64,000 bases of DNA, from the NCBI GenBank assembly GCA_011089965.1, contig JAANAU010000003.1:62001-126000 (forward strand). Direction: 5' to 3'. Below are positions 27,002 through 36,114 of this stretch, in pieces. The DNA comes from Magnetococcales bacterium. GTDB lineage: Bacteria; Pseudomonadota; Magnetococcia; Magnetococcales; Magnetaquicoccaceae. A program made the translations under genes and the position numbers. Each line of letters begins with the position of its first letter. The first letter of the stretch is position 1. Under the pieces are notes generated by a model, which had not been told where the DNA came from, made no database searches, and saw only the letters and a list, made by a program, of their open reading frames with translations.

Positions 27002-29241
27002 ATCGGCTTGTGTGGGTTTTGTTGGTTCTCTGCATGGGAATGCGTGGCAATCTTCTGGCTGCCTGTCTTGTCCAACCGGTTGTGTCATCTCAGGAATGGC
27101 AGCGTCTGCTTGCGGACGTGCCTGACGCTCAAAGGGTCTCTGCCTGGCTCCGGTTGGCCGGGCAATATCGCGCGCGCGGGTTGTTGCCCGAAACCCGGAC
27201 AATCCTGGATCAGGCCCGTCAATGGGTGCAACAGAATCCCAATCCGTCGGATCAGCTACAGGTGGATATTGCCTGGGCTGATTATCTGTTGGGCATGCGT
27301 CAGGAAGAGGAAGCAGTCCAGATTCTGGAGCAGAGCGTGCAGTCACAGAAGGAGTCGTCGGACCGCACCGGTTTGGTGCAAGGGTGGATGCAGTTGGGCA
27401 ATGCTTATCTGGTCCAGGAGGAGTTTGTCAAAGCAGAGCAGGCTTATCACACGGCACTGCAACATTCAGGTGTTTCCGGGGAGGAGCGTTGGCGTGCCGA
27501 ACTGTATCACAATTTGAGTCGGCTCGCCTTGCGTCAGAAAGCTTTGTCCAGGGCCAGCCGCATGTTGGAGGAGTCGGCCAGGCTCTATCGTCGTCAGGAG
27601 GACAAGCGGGTACAAGGGTTTGGTCTGCTGTCAGCAGGCAGGATTGCCATGGAGCTGGCCCAGCGTGCCAAAGGTGAAACCGGGTTTGGCACGGCATTGT
27701 TGCGTGCGGATGGTCTGTTCGTGGAAGCGGATGAGGCAGCACGTGCGGTTCGGGATGAGCGGACCCGTTCATTTGCCCTGGGTTGGCGCGGTCAGTTGTA
27801 TGAATGGGAAGGCCGGATGGCCGAGGCCATGAGTTTGACCCGTCAGGCACGGTTTCTGGCTCAGGAGGGCGATCATCCGGAGAGCCTGTATCTTTGGCAG
27901 TGGCAATCGGGCCGCTTGTTGGCCGGTCAGCACTACCGGGCGGAGGCTGTGCGTCATTATCGTGCGGCCTTGGCAACTTTGGGACGGGTGCGGGAGGATG
28001 TGTTTTGGGGGATGCGTTCTGAGACGGATCTGTTCCGCACCACGATTGCCCCAGTCTATTATCAATTGGCAGACCTGCTGTTGCAGGAGGCAGACAGTCG
28101 CCCCAGCGGGAAGGAACAACAGAAGGATCTGCTGGAGGCCCGCCAGGCCGTTGAGGCCCTGAAGAGTGCCGAGATCCAGAATCTGTTTCAAGATGGTTGT
28201 CTGGTGGAGCGGCAGGCGCGCCATGCCCGTCCGGAACGCACGGTGCCAGGTACGGCCATTCTTTATCCCATTGTCCTGGCAGATCGGCTGGAGCTGTTGT
28301 TGACTTTGCCCTCGGGTCTGGTTCGGCACGGGGTAAGGGTGGAAAAACAGCGTGTGGAGGAGGAGAGTCAGCACCTGCGTCAGGCTCTGGAGGATGGGGA
28401 GGGGGAGGATCGAGGTTTTCTATTGCCATCCCGTCAGCTCTATCGGTGGTTGATCGATCCCATTGCCCAGGAGCTGCGTCATGAACGTATTCAGACTCTG
28501 GTGGTGGTGCCGGATGGGGTTTTGCGTACCATTCCGTTTGCGGCCCTGCATGACGGCCAGAAATTTCTGGTGGAACAGTGGGCCATTGCCGTGACCCCCG
28601 GTCTGCAATTGACCGACTCCCGTCCGACAGATCACCGGCAAGAGACGCATATTTTGATCTCTGCATTGTCCAAAGGAGTGCAAGGGTTTGCCCCCTTGCC
28701 GAATGTGACCCGCGAGGTGCAAAGGATTCAGCGTTTTTTCCCCGGAGAGGTGTTGAGTGATACGGAGTTCACGGTTGATCAGGCCATGAGCATGGTGGCC
28801 AGGCGTTCTTATTCCATGGTGCATATTGCCTCTCACGGGCAGTTTGATCGTGATCCGCGCAAAACCTTTCTGTTGACCTATGATGGCAAATTGACCATGG
28901 ATCGCCTGGAAGCGATGATGGCTGCTGGTCGGGATCGGGAACAACCGGTGGAGTTGTTGACACTCAGTGCCTGCCAGACCGCTGTGGGAGATGATCGGGC
29001 AGCCTTGGGATTGGCTGGTGTGGCAGTCAAGGCCGGGGCCAAGAGTGTCCTCGCATCGTTGTGGCTGATCGATGATGAAGCCACCTCTTTACTGGTTTCT
29101 GATTTTTATCGCCGCTTGCGCGAGCCAGCGTTTTCCAAGGCCGAGGCGTTGCGTCAGGCGCAAGTGCAATTGATCCAGAGTGATCGTTACCGTCATCCCA
29201 ATTTGTGGGCACCGTTTGTGTTGATTGGCAACTGGTTGTGA
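26998..29241 (+). CDS. Secreted TPR-CHAT (caspase-like) protein of the TPS locus
   Basis: A 747-residue protein. The N-terminal 22 residues (MNRLVWVLLVLCMGMRGNLL) look like a signal peptide. Residues 30-400 are TPR-like helical repeats; residues about 490-745 form a CHAT domain, a caspase-type cysteine peptidase fold. The catalytic His613 is in MVHIASHGQFDRDP and Cys659 in LTLSACQTAVGDD, both intact. The start overlaps the tpsB stop by four bases (ATGA). CHAT-TPR genes are often found next to TPS exoproteins of this class, so it may process or regulate the exoprotein or a surface complex; the substrate is unknown. Cytoplasmic location cannot be excluded. Confidence 0.87.
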   Translation: MNRLVWVLLVLCMGMRGNLLAACLVQPVVSSQEWQRLLADVPDAQRVSAWLRLAGQYRARGLLPETRTILDQARQWVQQNPNPSDQLQVDIAWADYLLGMRQEEEAVQILEQSVQSQKESSDRTGLVQGWMQLGNAYLVQEEFVKAEQAYHTALQHSGVSGEERWRAELYHNLSRLALRQKALSRASRMLEESARLYRRQEDKRVQGFGLLSAGRIAMELAQRAKGETGFGTALLRADGLFVEADEAARAVRDERTRSFALGWRGQLYEWEGRMAEAMSLTRQARFLAQEGDHPESLYLWQWQSGRLLAGQHYRAEAVRHYRAALATLGRVREDVFWGMRSETDLFRTTIAPVYYQLADLLLQEADSRPSGKEQQKDLLEARQAVEALKSAEIQNLFQDGCLVERQARHARPERTVPGTAILYPIVLADRLELLLTLPSGLVRHGVRVEKQRVEEESQHLRQALEDGEGEDRGFLLPSRQLYRWLIDPIAQELRHERIQTLVVVPDGVLRTIPFAALHDGQKFLVEQWAIAVTPGLQLTDSRPTDHRQETHILISALSKGVQGFAPLPNVTREVQRIQRFFPGEVLSDTEFTVDQAMSMVARRSYSMVHIASHGQFDRDPRKTFLLTYDGKLTMDRLEAMMAAGRDREQPVELLTLSACQTAVGDDRAALGLAGVAVKAGAKSVLASLWLIDDEATSLLVSDFYRRLREPAFSKAEALRQAQVQLIQSDRYRHPNLWAPFVLIGNWL

Positions 29242-29320
29242 GTGCCATGGGATCTTCAAGGTGATGGAAGGATTGACATCTCGGGGGGATAAACGGGACG
29301 AAACGACGTCCCTGATCACC

Positions 29321-32300
29321 TCATCGTTTTCCCGACTCCTGGCGTCGGATATGGATCCGTTTGGGACCGAACAGTTTGCGGAGTTCATCCAACAGGTTTT
29401 GACAGGGAGTGACCCGGAAGGGATCGCCAAAGGCAAACATGCCGATCCGGTCCGGAAGACGCAACTCCAGAACCAGACGACAGGTGTGGCCCGGATGTGC
29501 CCGCAACAGGGTCTGCAACCGCTCCAGGACGGTTGGCGTCAGGGTGAGCGCATCGGCCTGGAGCAGCAATTCACGGCACCAGTCGCGGCGTAAAGAGTCG
29601 AGATCCACCACCTTTTCCGCCGTGATCTTCGGTTCGTCCTCTCCGGATTCCAGGTTGCCCTCGATGATGATTAAACCCTCTCCCTCCAGCAATGTCTGGC
29701 ATGCGGCATAGACATCGGCAAAAATGACGACCTCGATCTGCTCATCCTGATCTTCCAGGGTGATGAAGGCCATGCGCTCCCCTTTGCGGGTGCGATGCAG
29801 TTTGATCTCGGCCACAATACCGGCCACCCGCACTTTGCCCCCCCCTTCCGTCGGCATGCGTTGTCCATGCTTGATGTGCGCAATGGAATGGATGCCATAC
29901 TCCTGCAATTCGGCGGTATCTTTTTGGGCGGGATGGCCGGTGATGAAAAAACCGATTGCCTCTTTTTCATGCATCAGTTGTTCATCGAACGACCAGGTTG
30001 GCACCTCGGGCAGAGGCGGCGGTGCATCCTCCTGATCACCGAACAGATTCATGAATCCTTTGCTTTTGTTCTCCTGTGTTTTCTGGGCAGAAGCCATGAT
30101 CTCCGGCAATCCGGCCAGCATGGCGGCCCGGTTGGGGTGCAGACCATCGCATGCCCCGGATTTGATCAGACTTTCCAACACCCGGCGATTGAGGCCACTG
30201 GCTGCCAAACGACTGCACAGATCATGCAGGGAACGGAACGGACCTCCGGCTGTGCGCACCCGCACCAAAGCCTCCATGGCCCCTTCGCCCACGTTTTTGA
30301 TTGCCGCCAGACCGTAACGTACACTCTGGCGTTCCACGGAAAAGACGATGTGCGATACATTGATATCCGGTGGCAGGACCGGGACTTTCATGGCCCGGCA
30401 TTCGCGAATGAACTGAGCCAGTTTGTCGGTGTTGATCAGGTCACACGTCAAGGTGGCAGCCATGAACTCCACCGGATAATGGGCCTTGAGCCAGGCGGTC
30501 TGATAGGAAATCAGGGCATAAGCCGCAGAGTGGGATTTATTGAAACCATATCCGGCAAATTTTTCCATTAAATCAAAAATATATTCCGCACGCTCCCTGG
30601 AGATCTGATTGGCCAGCGCACCGCGTACGAAGATCTCTCTTTGGGCCAGCATTTCGGCGGGTTTCTTTTTGCCCATGGCGCGACGCAACAGATCGGCTCC
30701 ACCCAGGGTGTAGTCGGCCAGCACCTGGGCGATCTTCATCACCTGTTCCTGATAGAGAATCACTCCGTAGGTCTCTTTCAGGATCGGTTCCAACTGGGGC
30801 AAAGGGTAGGTGACGGCCACGCGGCCATGCTTGCAGTTGATGAAATCATCCACCATGCCCGAACCCAATGGACCAGGCCGGTAGAGCGCCACCAGGGCGA
30901 TGATGTCCTCAAAAGTGTCGGGAGCCAGTTTTTTCAAGATATCCCGCATGCCGGACGATTCCAACTGGAACACCCCGCGTGTCTGTCCGGATTGCAGCAA
31001 TTTGTAGGTTGCGCGATCCTCCATGTCTATGGTGGCGATATGGATCGGGGGTTGTCCGACCCGTTCCGGGCTGTTGTTGACCAGTTTGATCACATCATCG
31101 ATGACGGTCAGGGTCTTGAGTCCCAGAAAATCGAACTTGACCAGTCCGACCTTTTCCACATCTCCCATGTTGAACTGGGTCACCGGCATGTCGGAGCGGG
31201 GATCCAGATAGAGCGGCACCATGTCGGTGAGCGGACCATTGGCCATGACCACACCCGCAGCATGGGTGCCAGCCGAGCGTGGCAACCCTTCCAGGGCCAA
31301 TGCCAGATCGATCAGTTCTTGCACTTCGGGTTCGGCCTGGATCAGGGCGGCAAACCGATCTTCCTGTTCCAGCGCCTCTTTCAAGGTGATGCCGAGTATA
31401 TTGGGAATCAGTTTGGCAATGCGATCCACCTGTCCATAGGGGAACTGCAACACCCGTCCGACATCGCGAACCGCCATGCGGGCTTGCAGGGTGCCAAAGG
31501 TGATGATCTGCGCCACCCGGTCCTGGCCATAGCGGTTCTGAACGTAATGGATCACCTTTTCCCGCTGATCCATGCAGAAATCGACATCAAAGTCGGGCAT
31601 GGAGACCCGCTCCGGATTGAGAAAACGTTCAAACAGCAGTTGATAGCGCAATGGATCCAGATCGGTGATCTCCAGCGCCCAGGCCGCCACCGATCCGGCA
31701 CCTGAACCGCGTCCAGGACCGACGGGAATCCCATGATTCTTGGCCCAGCGGATGAAATCGGACACAATCAGGAAATAGCCCGGAAAACCCATCTGCACGA
31801 TGACATCGAGTTCATAATCGAGCCGTTCACGGTAGTTCTGGGCAATCTCCTGCCCGTTTTGTGGTGTGTTGTGTGGGATAACGGTGCTGGTCAGGCGTTT
31901 CTCCAGCCCCTGTTCTGCTTCCCGTTTCAGCCAGGAGGCCAGATCTTCACCCTCCGGGACGTAAAAATCGGGCAGCACGGTCTTGCCCAGTTCCAGACGA
32001 AAGTTGCACCGCTTGGCAATGAGCAAGGTGTTTTCCAGAGCCTCGGGCAGATCGGCAAACAGACCTTGCATCTCGTCCGAGCTGGAAAAATGATGTCGAT
32101 CATTGATTCTTGGGCGTTTTTCATCCAACAGGGTGAATCCGGCACCGATGCACACCAATGCGTCATGGGCGCGGTGATCGCTTTTGTCGAGAAAATGGAC
32201 ATCATTGCTGGCCACAAGTGGCAGTTCGAGCTGATAGGCCAACTCGACCGTGCGGGCAATCCACTCCTCTTCTTCCGGCTCACCGTGTCGATGCAGTTCC

Positions 32301-32833
32301 AAGTAAAATCCGGGAGCACCACAGTCAGGGTCGCGGAACAGTTCACTGAGTTTGCGGGCCTGCTCTGTAGCCAGATCGGTCCGGCCTGCCTTAAGAAAGC
32401 GACCCACAGCACCCTTGGGACCAGCAGAGAGGGCCAGCAATCCCTCTTTGTATCGCTCCAGAACCGCGTAATCGATGCGTGGCTGATCATGGCTCCCTTC
32501 CAGATGACCGGCAGAAACCAGCCGCATGAGATTGCGCCACCCTTCGGCATTGCGACACAACAGAATCAGTTGATCTCTTGGTTCCTGATCGGGTCGGCTG
32601 GATTTGTCGAAACGGTTGGGTACCATATAGACCTGAGCACCCATGATCGGCTTGATGCCCGCTTTCAGACAAGCCAGGTGGAATTGTACGGCAGCGAACA
32701 GATTGCCATGATCCGTGAGCGCCAGGGCTGGCATGGCCCACTGTTTGGCACGGGCAACCAGAGCCTCCAGCCGGACGGTTGAGGAGAGCAGGGAAAAGCA
32801 CGAATGGACGTGCAAATGGACAAACGGGGTCAT
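29321..32833 (-). CDS. dnaE: DNA polymerase III alpha subunit
   Basis: A 1170-residue replicative polymerase. The N-terminal PHP domain begins FVHLHVHSCFSLLSSTVRLE. The palm carries the catalytic aspartates in PDFDVDFCMDQREKVIHYV near residue 410, preceded by the GPGRGSGAGSVAAWALEITD nucleotide-binding segment. The finger and tau-contact regions (GYGFNKSHSAAYALISYQTA) are followed by an HhH region and an OB-fold (KVRVAGIVAEIKLHRTRKGE). Length and order are those of standard DnaE (DnaE1), so this is likely the main replicase. The start codon overlaps the stop of the upstream Sel1 gene by four bases, which is an unusual neighbour for dnaE. Confidence 0.97.
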   Translation of the reverse strand: MTPFVHLHVHSCFSLLSSTVRLEALVARAKQWAMPALALTDHGNLFAAVQFHLACLKAGIKPIMGAQVYMVPNRFDKSSRPDQEPRDQLILLCRNAEGWRNLMRLVSAGHLEGSHDQPRIDYAVLERYKEGLLALSAGPKGAVGRFLKAGRTDLATEQARKLSELFRDPDCGAPGFYLELHRHGEPEEEEWIARTVELAYQLELPLVASNDVHFLDKSDHRAHDALVCIGAGFTLLDEKRPRINDRHHFSSSDEMQGLFADLPEALENTLLIAKRCNFRLELGKTVLPDFYVPEGEDLASWLKREAEQGLEKRLTSTVIPHNTPQNGQEIAQNYRERLDYELDVIVQMGFPGYFLIVSDFIRWAKNHGIPVGPGRGSGAGSVAAWALEITDLDPLRYQLLFERFLNPERVSMPDFDVDFCMDQREKVIHYVQNRYGQDRVAQIITFGTLQARMAVRDVGRVLQFPYGQVDRIAKLIPNILGITLKEALEQEDRFAALIQAEPEVQELIDLALALEGLPRSAGTHAAGVVMANGPLTDMVPLYLDPRSDMPVTQFNMGDVEKVGLVKFDFLGLKTLTVIDDVIKLVNNSPERVGQPPIHIATIDMEDRATYKLLQSGQTRGVFQLESSGMRDILKKLAPDTFEDIIALVALYRPGPLGSGMVDDFINCKHGRVAVTYPLPQLEPILKETYGVILYQEQVMKIAQVLADYTLGGADLLRRAMGKKKPAEMLAQREIFVRGALANQISRERAEYIFDLMEKFAGYGFNKSHSAAYALISYQTAWLKAHYPVEFMAATLTCDLINTDKLAQFIRECRAMKVPVLPPDINVSHIVFSVERQSVRYGLAAIKNVGEGAMEALVRVRTAGGPFRSLHDLCSRLAASGLNRRVLESLIKSGACDGLHPNRAAMLAGLPEIMASAQKTQENKSKGFMNLFGDQEDAPPPLPEVPTWSFDEQLMHEKEAIGFFITGHPAQKDTAELQEYGIHSIAHIKHGQRMPTEGGGKVRVAGIVAEIKLHRTRKGERMAFITLEDQDEQIEVVIFADVYAACQTLLEGEGLIIIEGNLESGEDEPKITAEKVVDLDSLRRDWCRELLLQADALTLTPTVLERLQTLLRAHPGHTCRLVLELRLPDRIGMFAFGDPFRVTPCQNLLDELRKLFGPKRIHIRRQESGKR

Positions 32834-33678
32834 TCGGCTTTTTTGGGATGCTGAGTGGCACCACCACTTGGCCCAGGGGGTGGGGAGATCGGTTTCAAGT
32901 TGGGGGGGGACCAGCGCCGTGCCAGATCTTTGGCCTGAGCCATTTGCTCACGACTCATCTCTTGTCCAAGTTGGGTCAATTTTTTGGAGGCTGCCGGATC
33001 CCCTTGATCCGCAGCCAGTTGCAGCCACATGACGGCCTGGATCAGATCCTTGGTCCCTCCCTGGCCTGTTGCCAGCATGGTGCCCAAAGCCGATTGGGCT
33101 TTGGCAAACTCCTGGTCTGCCGCTTTGCGCAGCCATCCTGCTGCTTCGGTGGCATCTTGCGGGCAATCTTTGCCATCCCGCAGACAGATTCCCAGGTAAT
33201 ATTGGGCTTCGGCAAACCCCTGTTCCGAAGAGCGACGCAGCCAGCGCATGGCCTCCTGGTCATTGTTGGAACCGTCTTTGGCAGTGCGGTACACCTCGCT
33301 CAAAGCAAACTGGGCTTCAGCCATCCCCTGATCAGCAGATTTGCGTAACCATTTCAAAGCTTCTGCGTCATTTTTTGGGCCGCCTTTGCCGTCGTGCAGC
33401 ATCATGCCCAGATTGTATTGTGCCTCGGCATGTCCTTTGTCGGCAGCCATGCGAAACCATTTCAAGGCGGCTTTGTAGTCCCGTGTTACGCCCAGTCCAT
33501 CCCGGTAGATCATGGCAAGACTGTTTTGGGCTTCCACTGCCCCCTGATTGGCAGCCCGGATCGCCTCATCCAGGGTGTGGATCCCCTCGTATTCCCCTGC
33601 GTGCAGGGGGGCGAGGTGGGTCAGACCCAGTGTCAGGGCCAGCAGGAGTGTTTTAGAGGTGATGTTATGGAAGTACAT
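32830..33678 (-). CDS. Secreted Sel1-repeat protein
   Basis: A 282-residue protein with a signal peptide (MYFHNITSKTLLLALTLGLT ... APLHA) and six Sel1-like repeats of about 36 residues. Repeat examples are AQYNLGMMLHDGKGGPKNDA then EALKWLRKSADQGMAE, and AQYYLGICLRDGKDCPQDAT. The tail is Pro/Lys-rich. Sel1 proteins are periplasmic or cytoplasmic scaffolds for protein-protein contact. The ATG at 33678 was chosen; a TTG two codons upstream is possible. Its stop overlaps the dnaE ATG (ATGA), so translation of the two is probably coupled. No functional link is known. Confidence 0.9.
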   Translation of the reverse strand: MYFHNITSKTLLLALTLGLTHLAPLHAGEYEGIHTLDEAIRAANQGAVEAQNSLAMIYRDGLGVTRDYKAALKWFRMAADKGHAEAQYNLGMMLHDGKGGPKNDAEALKWLRKSADQGMAEAQFALSEVYRTAKDGSNNDQEAMRWLRRSSEQGFAEAQYYLGICLRDGKDCPQDATEAAGWLRKAADQEFAKAQSALGTMLATGQGGTKDLIQAVMWLQLAADQGDPAASKKLTQLGQEMSREQMAQAKDLARRWSPPNLKPISPPPGPSGGATQHPKKAE

Positions 33679-33772
33679 ATGCAACCCGGATCAAAAAATG
33701 TGTGGTTCAAGAATCGATTAAGTCATGTGTTACCAGTAATGTCCGCCATGGTCAAGCCTTGTTTCAACCGGG

Positions 33773-34198
33773 TTATCCGGATGGCAGAGGTTTCCTGCGC
33801 AATCGGGGCAGAATCAAGCCAAAGAAGCGATCCGTGGAGGATTGTTGAAACATCCAGCCCAGATGGTGTTGACATTGACCACAGAGTGCCAAGGTCCAGG
33901 CATGTCCGGGGAACCAGGTGAACTCCATGGAGGCTGTCCCAGCGGTCAGGCATCCTGGTGCTTGTCGGAAGCAGCCGATCTGGAAGATCAAGCCATGAGG
34001 GTTGAAAAAAGTGTGTTCATGACTGTCGGAAACTTCAATCCGTTGTGTTTCATCGGTGATCGGATGATTGCAATAGCCGCAGAGCAGTCGATTGGGAGCG
34101 GCATGCTGTTGCTCCCGGGTGGGCGAATCCGGGATTGGGCGTGGGGTGTCGGGTGCTTTTGGAGCGCGGAAGAGCCTGACTGCCTGCTTCCAAGTCAC
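33773..34198 (-). CDS. CULT-domain protein (bacterial cereblon homologue)
   Basis: A small protein (about 141 residues) whose C-terminal 95 residues form a CULT domain, the fold that binds thalidomide in eukaryotic cereblon. It shows two zinc CxxC pairs (LLCGYCNHPIT and LALCGQCQHHLGW) and the aromatic cage tryptophans (FTWFPGHAWTLAL and HLGWMF), with the conserved DSHEHTFFNPHGLIF in between. Size and layout resemble the 124-residue MsCI4 of Magnetospirillum gryphiswaldense. Its natural ligand in bacteria is unknown; cyclic imides such as C-terminal glutarimide-like modifications are candidates. The start is inferred as the GTG at 34198, placed about nine bases after a strong -10 box, which would make the mRNA nearly leaderless. 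The frame is open further upstream. Confidence 0.85.
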   Translation of the reverse strand: MTWKQAVRLFRAPKAPDTPRPIPDSPTREQQHAAPNRLLCGYCNHPITDETQRIEVSDSHEHTFFNPHGLIFQIGCFRQAPGCLTAGTASMEFTWFPGHAWTLALCGQCQHHLGWMFQQSSTDRFFGLILPRLRRKPLPSG

Positions 34199-34207
34199 GT
34201 TAATTGA

Positions 34208-34236
34208 ATTATCGTAACCTGGAAGCGGGCAGTCAA
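34208..34236 (-). promoter_or_regulatory. Near-consensus sigma-70 promoter for the CULT gene
   Basis: On the minus strand TTGACT (34231-34236) is 17 bases from GATAAT (34208-34213), five of six matches in each box with ideal spacing. The presumed GTG start codon follows nine bases after the -10 box, so the transcript would have almost no 5' leader. Confidence 0.6.
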
Positions 34237-34260
34237 GAGGGTTGCATGGCACAAGAGGCA

Positions 34261-36114
34261 TCATGTTGGGTACAGTGGTGGCAAAAGAGCCGGTTGATTG
34301 GGATGAGGGTCCGAGGGTTTTGTGGTGGCCTTCTGGTAGGCGCGCCACAGTTCCGTCCCCTGCCAGGTCGTGGCGGTTTGGCCATAAAGCATGCTGTTCA
34401 ATCGTTCGATCTCATGCATTAATTCTTTATTCTGACTGCCATGTGTTTCAAGGTTGTTCAAGGCCGTGCGGGCAGCGTGGGCATCATGGCGTTGACAGGC
34501 GCGGTGCAGTCGCTTTTCAAATGACTGTCGGGACGAGTCGGGGTTGAGGTTCTGCTCTTTTCGGGAACTTTGACGGTGCGTGGTTCGCCACCACAACAAT
34601 GCCGTGATCATCCAGCCCAGCCCACACAAGAGCGCCACCCAGAGCCACACCTGCGGGTGCCATTGCGGGGCAGGGGTTGCAGGGGATTCCGGATTGGGGA
34701 TTGGCGTGGCAGTGGGAAGATTGTTGGCGGTTGTTGACACCGGAGGAGTGGTGTTTGGCACGGCTGGAGTGGCACCGGCATCGGCAGGGGTTAAGGCCGA
34801 GGTGGCCTTGGAGGTGGGGGCCGGAGAGACGGCGATGCGTCGTTCCGGCAGACGGGCGATTTCGATTTTTTTGAGGTCACGGTTCCACCAGGGGATCTCG
34901 ATGGCGGGCAGGGTGTATTCTCCGGGAGTGGTTGGAATCAGGGCGACCTTCTCGGTCTGTCTGCCAAGGATGCCGGACCACTCTCGTTGATCCTCGCGCA
35001 TGGGTCGATCCGGATAGTGTTTGAAACCATCCAGGCTCGAAGTGGCAAGTGACGGCAGTTGGGCGGCAGTCAGACCATCTGCGGTCAGAGTCAAGGTGCG
35101 GGTGATCGGTTCCCCCACTTGCCAGCGGGGCGGATCCTGGCTCCATTGCTCGCTCAGGGTGAGTTTGTGAGCGGGCAACCAGTGGGGATGTTTCCAGCTT
35201 TCCGGGATGGGCTGGATGGTCCGGGTCAGAGCCGGGGTGGTCAGGCGGATGGTGCGTCCCGGTCGTCCTGGTCCCAGCGGGAGATTTTTGATGAACGGGT
35301 CATTGAAAAACTCCTTCAACAGGGATCCGCCCCCTTGGGTGGCCTGTTGCACGGTCAAGGAGATCGGATCGATCCCCAGGGTTCCGCTGCGCTGTGGGAA
35401 CAGGGCGTAGCGGCGTTCCGACACCAGATAGCGTTGTCCATGGCGTTCGCTTTCATAGGCCTGGTCCTGGCCCATTTTTTCCAGGATGGCATCCCCGGTG
35501 GCAATGTGTGGATCGGCCATGGTGGCCCCGGCAATCGGTACGGCATTCAGGAAGCGGACGGTGAGGATGAATTGTTCCTGGATATACCCTTCCGTCGGTG
35601 TCAGTTCGGCCTCCAGCAGCAATTCGGAATCCGTGCTGGCGGCATCCTTTTGGGGTTTGGTGCGGGCGTTGGCCGGGAGCACCTGGATGGTCAAGGGGGC
35701 GCTGCGTTCCTGACCAAAGGCAATGGCAGGGATGGTGAGCGTGCCACTCTGTTTGGGCATAAGCTCCAGGGTCCAACTGATGCTGTGGCTTTGCTGACCA
35801 TTGAGGAATTGAAAGCTGCTGCTTTTTTTCTGGTCGAGCAGTTCAAAATCGCGGCGCAACGGGGAGAAGTCCGGTTCGCCGCTGGGGGATTCTGCGGTTG
35901 AGAAGAGCAGGGAAAAGGATTCGTTGACGATCACCGGATCCCGTGACACCCGGGCCTGGATGGTGGCAGCTTCCAGTATGGAGGGAAGAAGCCAGAACCA
36001 GAGACAGACCAAAACAGAGAGGATGCGCAGCAGGGCTGAAACACAATCCGTACCGCACAAGCCAAGTTTTCGTTGTGCGTCAGGCACAATCCTCCAGGAT
36101 CCAGGTGTCACCAT
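34261..36114 (-). CDS. BatD-family protein (aerotolerance operon)
   Basis: A 617-residue membrane protein with an N-terminal hydrophobic segment (LLRILSVLVCLWFWLLPSIL) and BatD beta-sandwich domains: IQARVSRDPVIVNESFSLLF, FELLDQKKSSSFQFLNGQQS, TLELMPKQSGTLTIPAIAFG and a second set around RYALFPQRSGTLGID. A Pro/Thr-rich linker precedes a C-terminal membrane helix (VWLWVALLCGLGWMITALLW) and a cytoplasmic helical tail. The ATG at 36114 has a GGAGGT site and overlaps the upstream batB/C gene by seven bases. Bat proteins form a membrane complex linked to stress or envelope maintenance; their mechanism is unresolved. Confidence 0.88.
   Translation of the reverse strand: MVTPGSWRIVPDAQRKLGLCGTDCVSALLRILSVLVCLWFWLLPSILEAATIQARVSRDPVIVNESFSLLFSTAESPSGEPDFSPLRRDFELLDQKKSSSFQFLNGQQSHSISWTLELMPKQSGTLTIPAIAFGQERSAPLTIQVLPANARTKPQKDAASTDSELLLEAELTPTEGYIQEQFILTVRFLNAVPIAGATMADPHIATGDAILEKMGQDQAYESERHGQRYLVSERRYALFPQRSGTLGIDPISLTVQQATQGGGSLLKEFFNDPFIKNLPLGPGRPGRTIRLTTPALTRTIQPIPESWKHPHWLPAHKLTLSEQWSQDPPRWQVGEPITRTLTLTADGLTAAQLPSLATSSLDGFKHYPDRPMREDQREWSGILGRQTEKVALIPTTPGEYTLPAIEIPWWNRDLKKIEIARLPERRIAVSPAPTSKATSALTPADAGATPAVPNTTPPVSTTANNLPTATPIPNPESPATPAPQWHPQVWLWVALLCGLGWMITALLWWRTTHRQSSRKEQNLNPDSSRQSFEKRLHRACQRHDAHAARTALNNLETHGSQNKELMHEIERLNSMLYGQTATTWQGTELWRAYQKATTKPSDPHPNQPALLPPLYPT

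Noticed and set aside
29295-29312. Terminator hairpin after dnaE
   Set aside because: The stem is only 6 bp with no T-run; not convincing.
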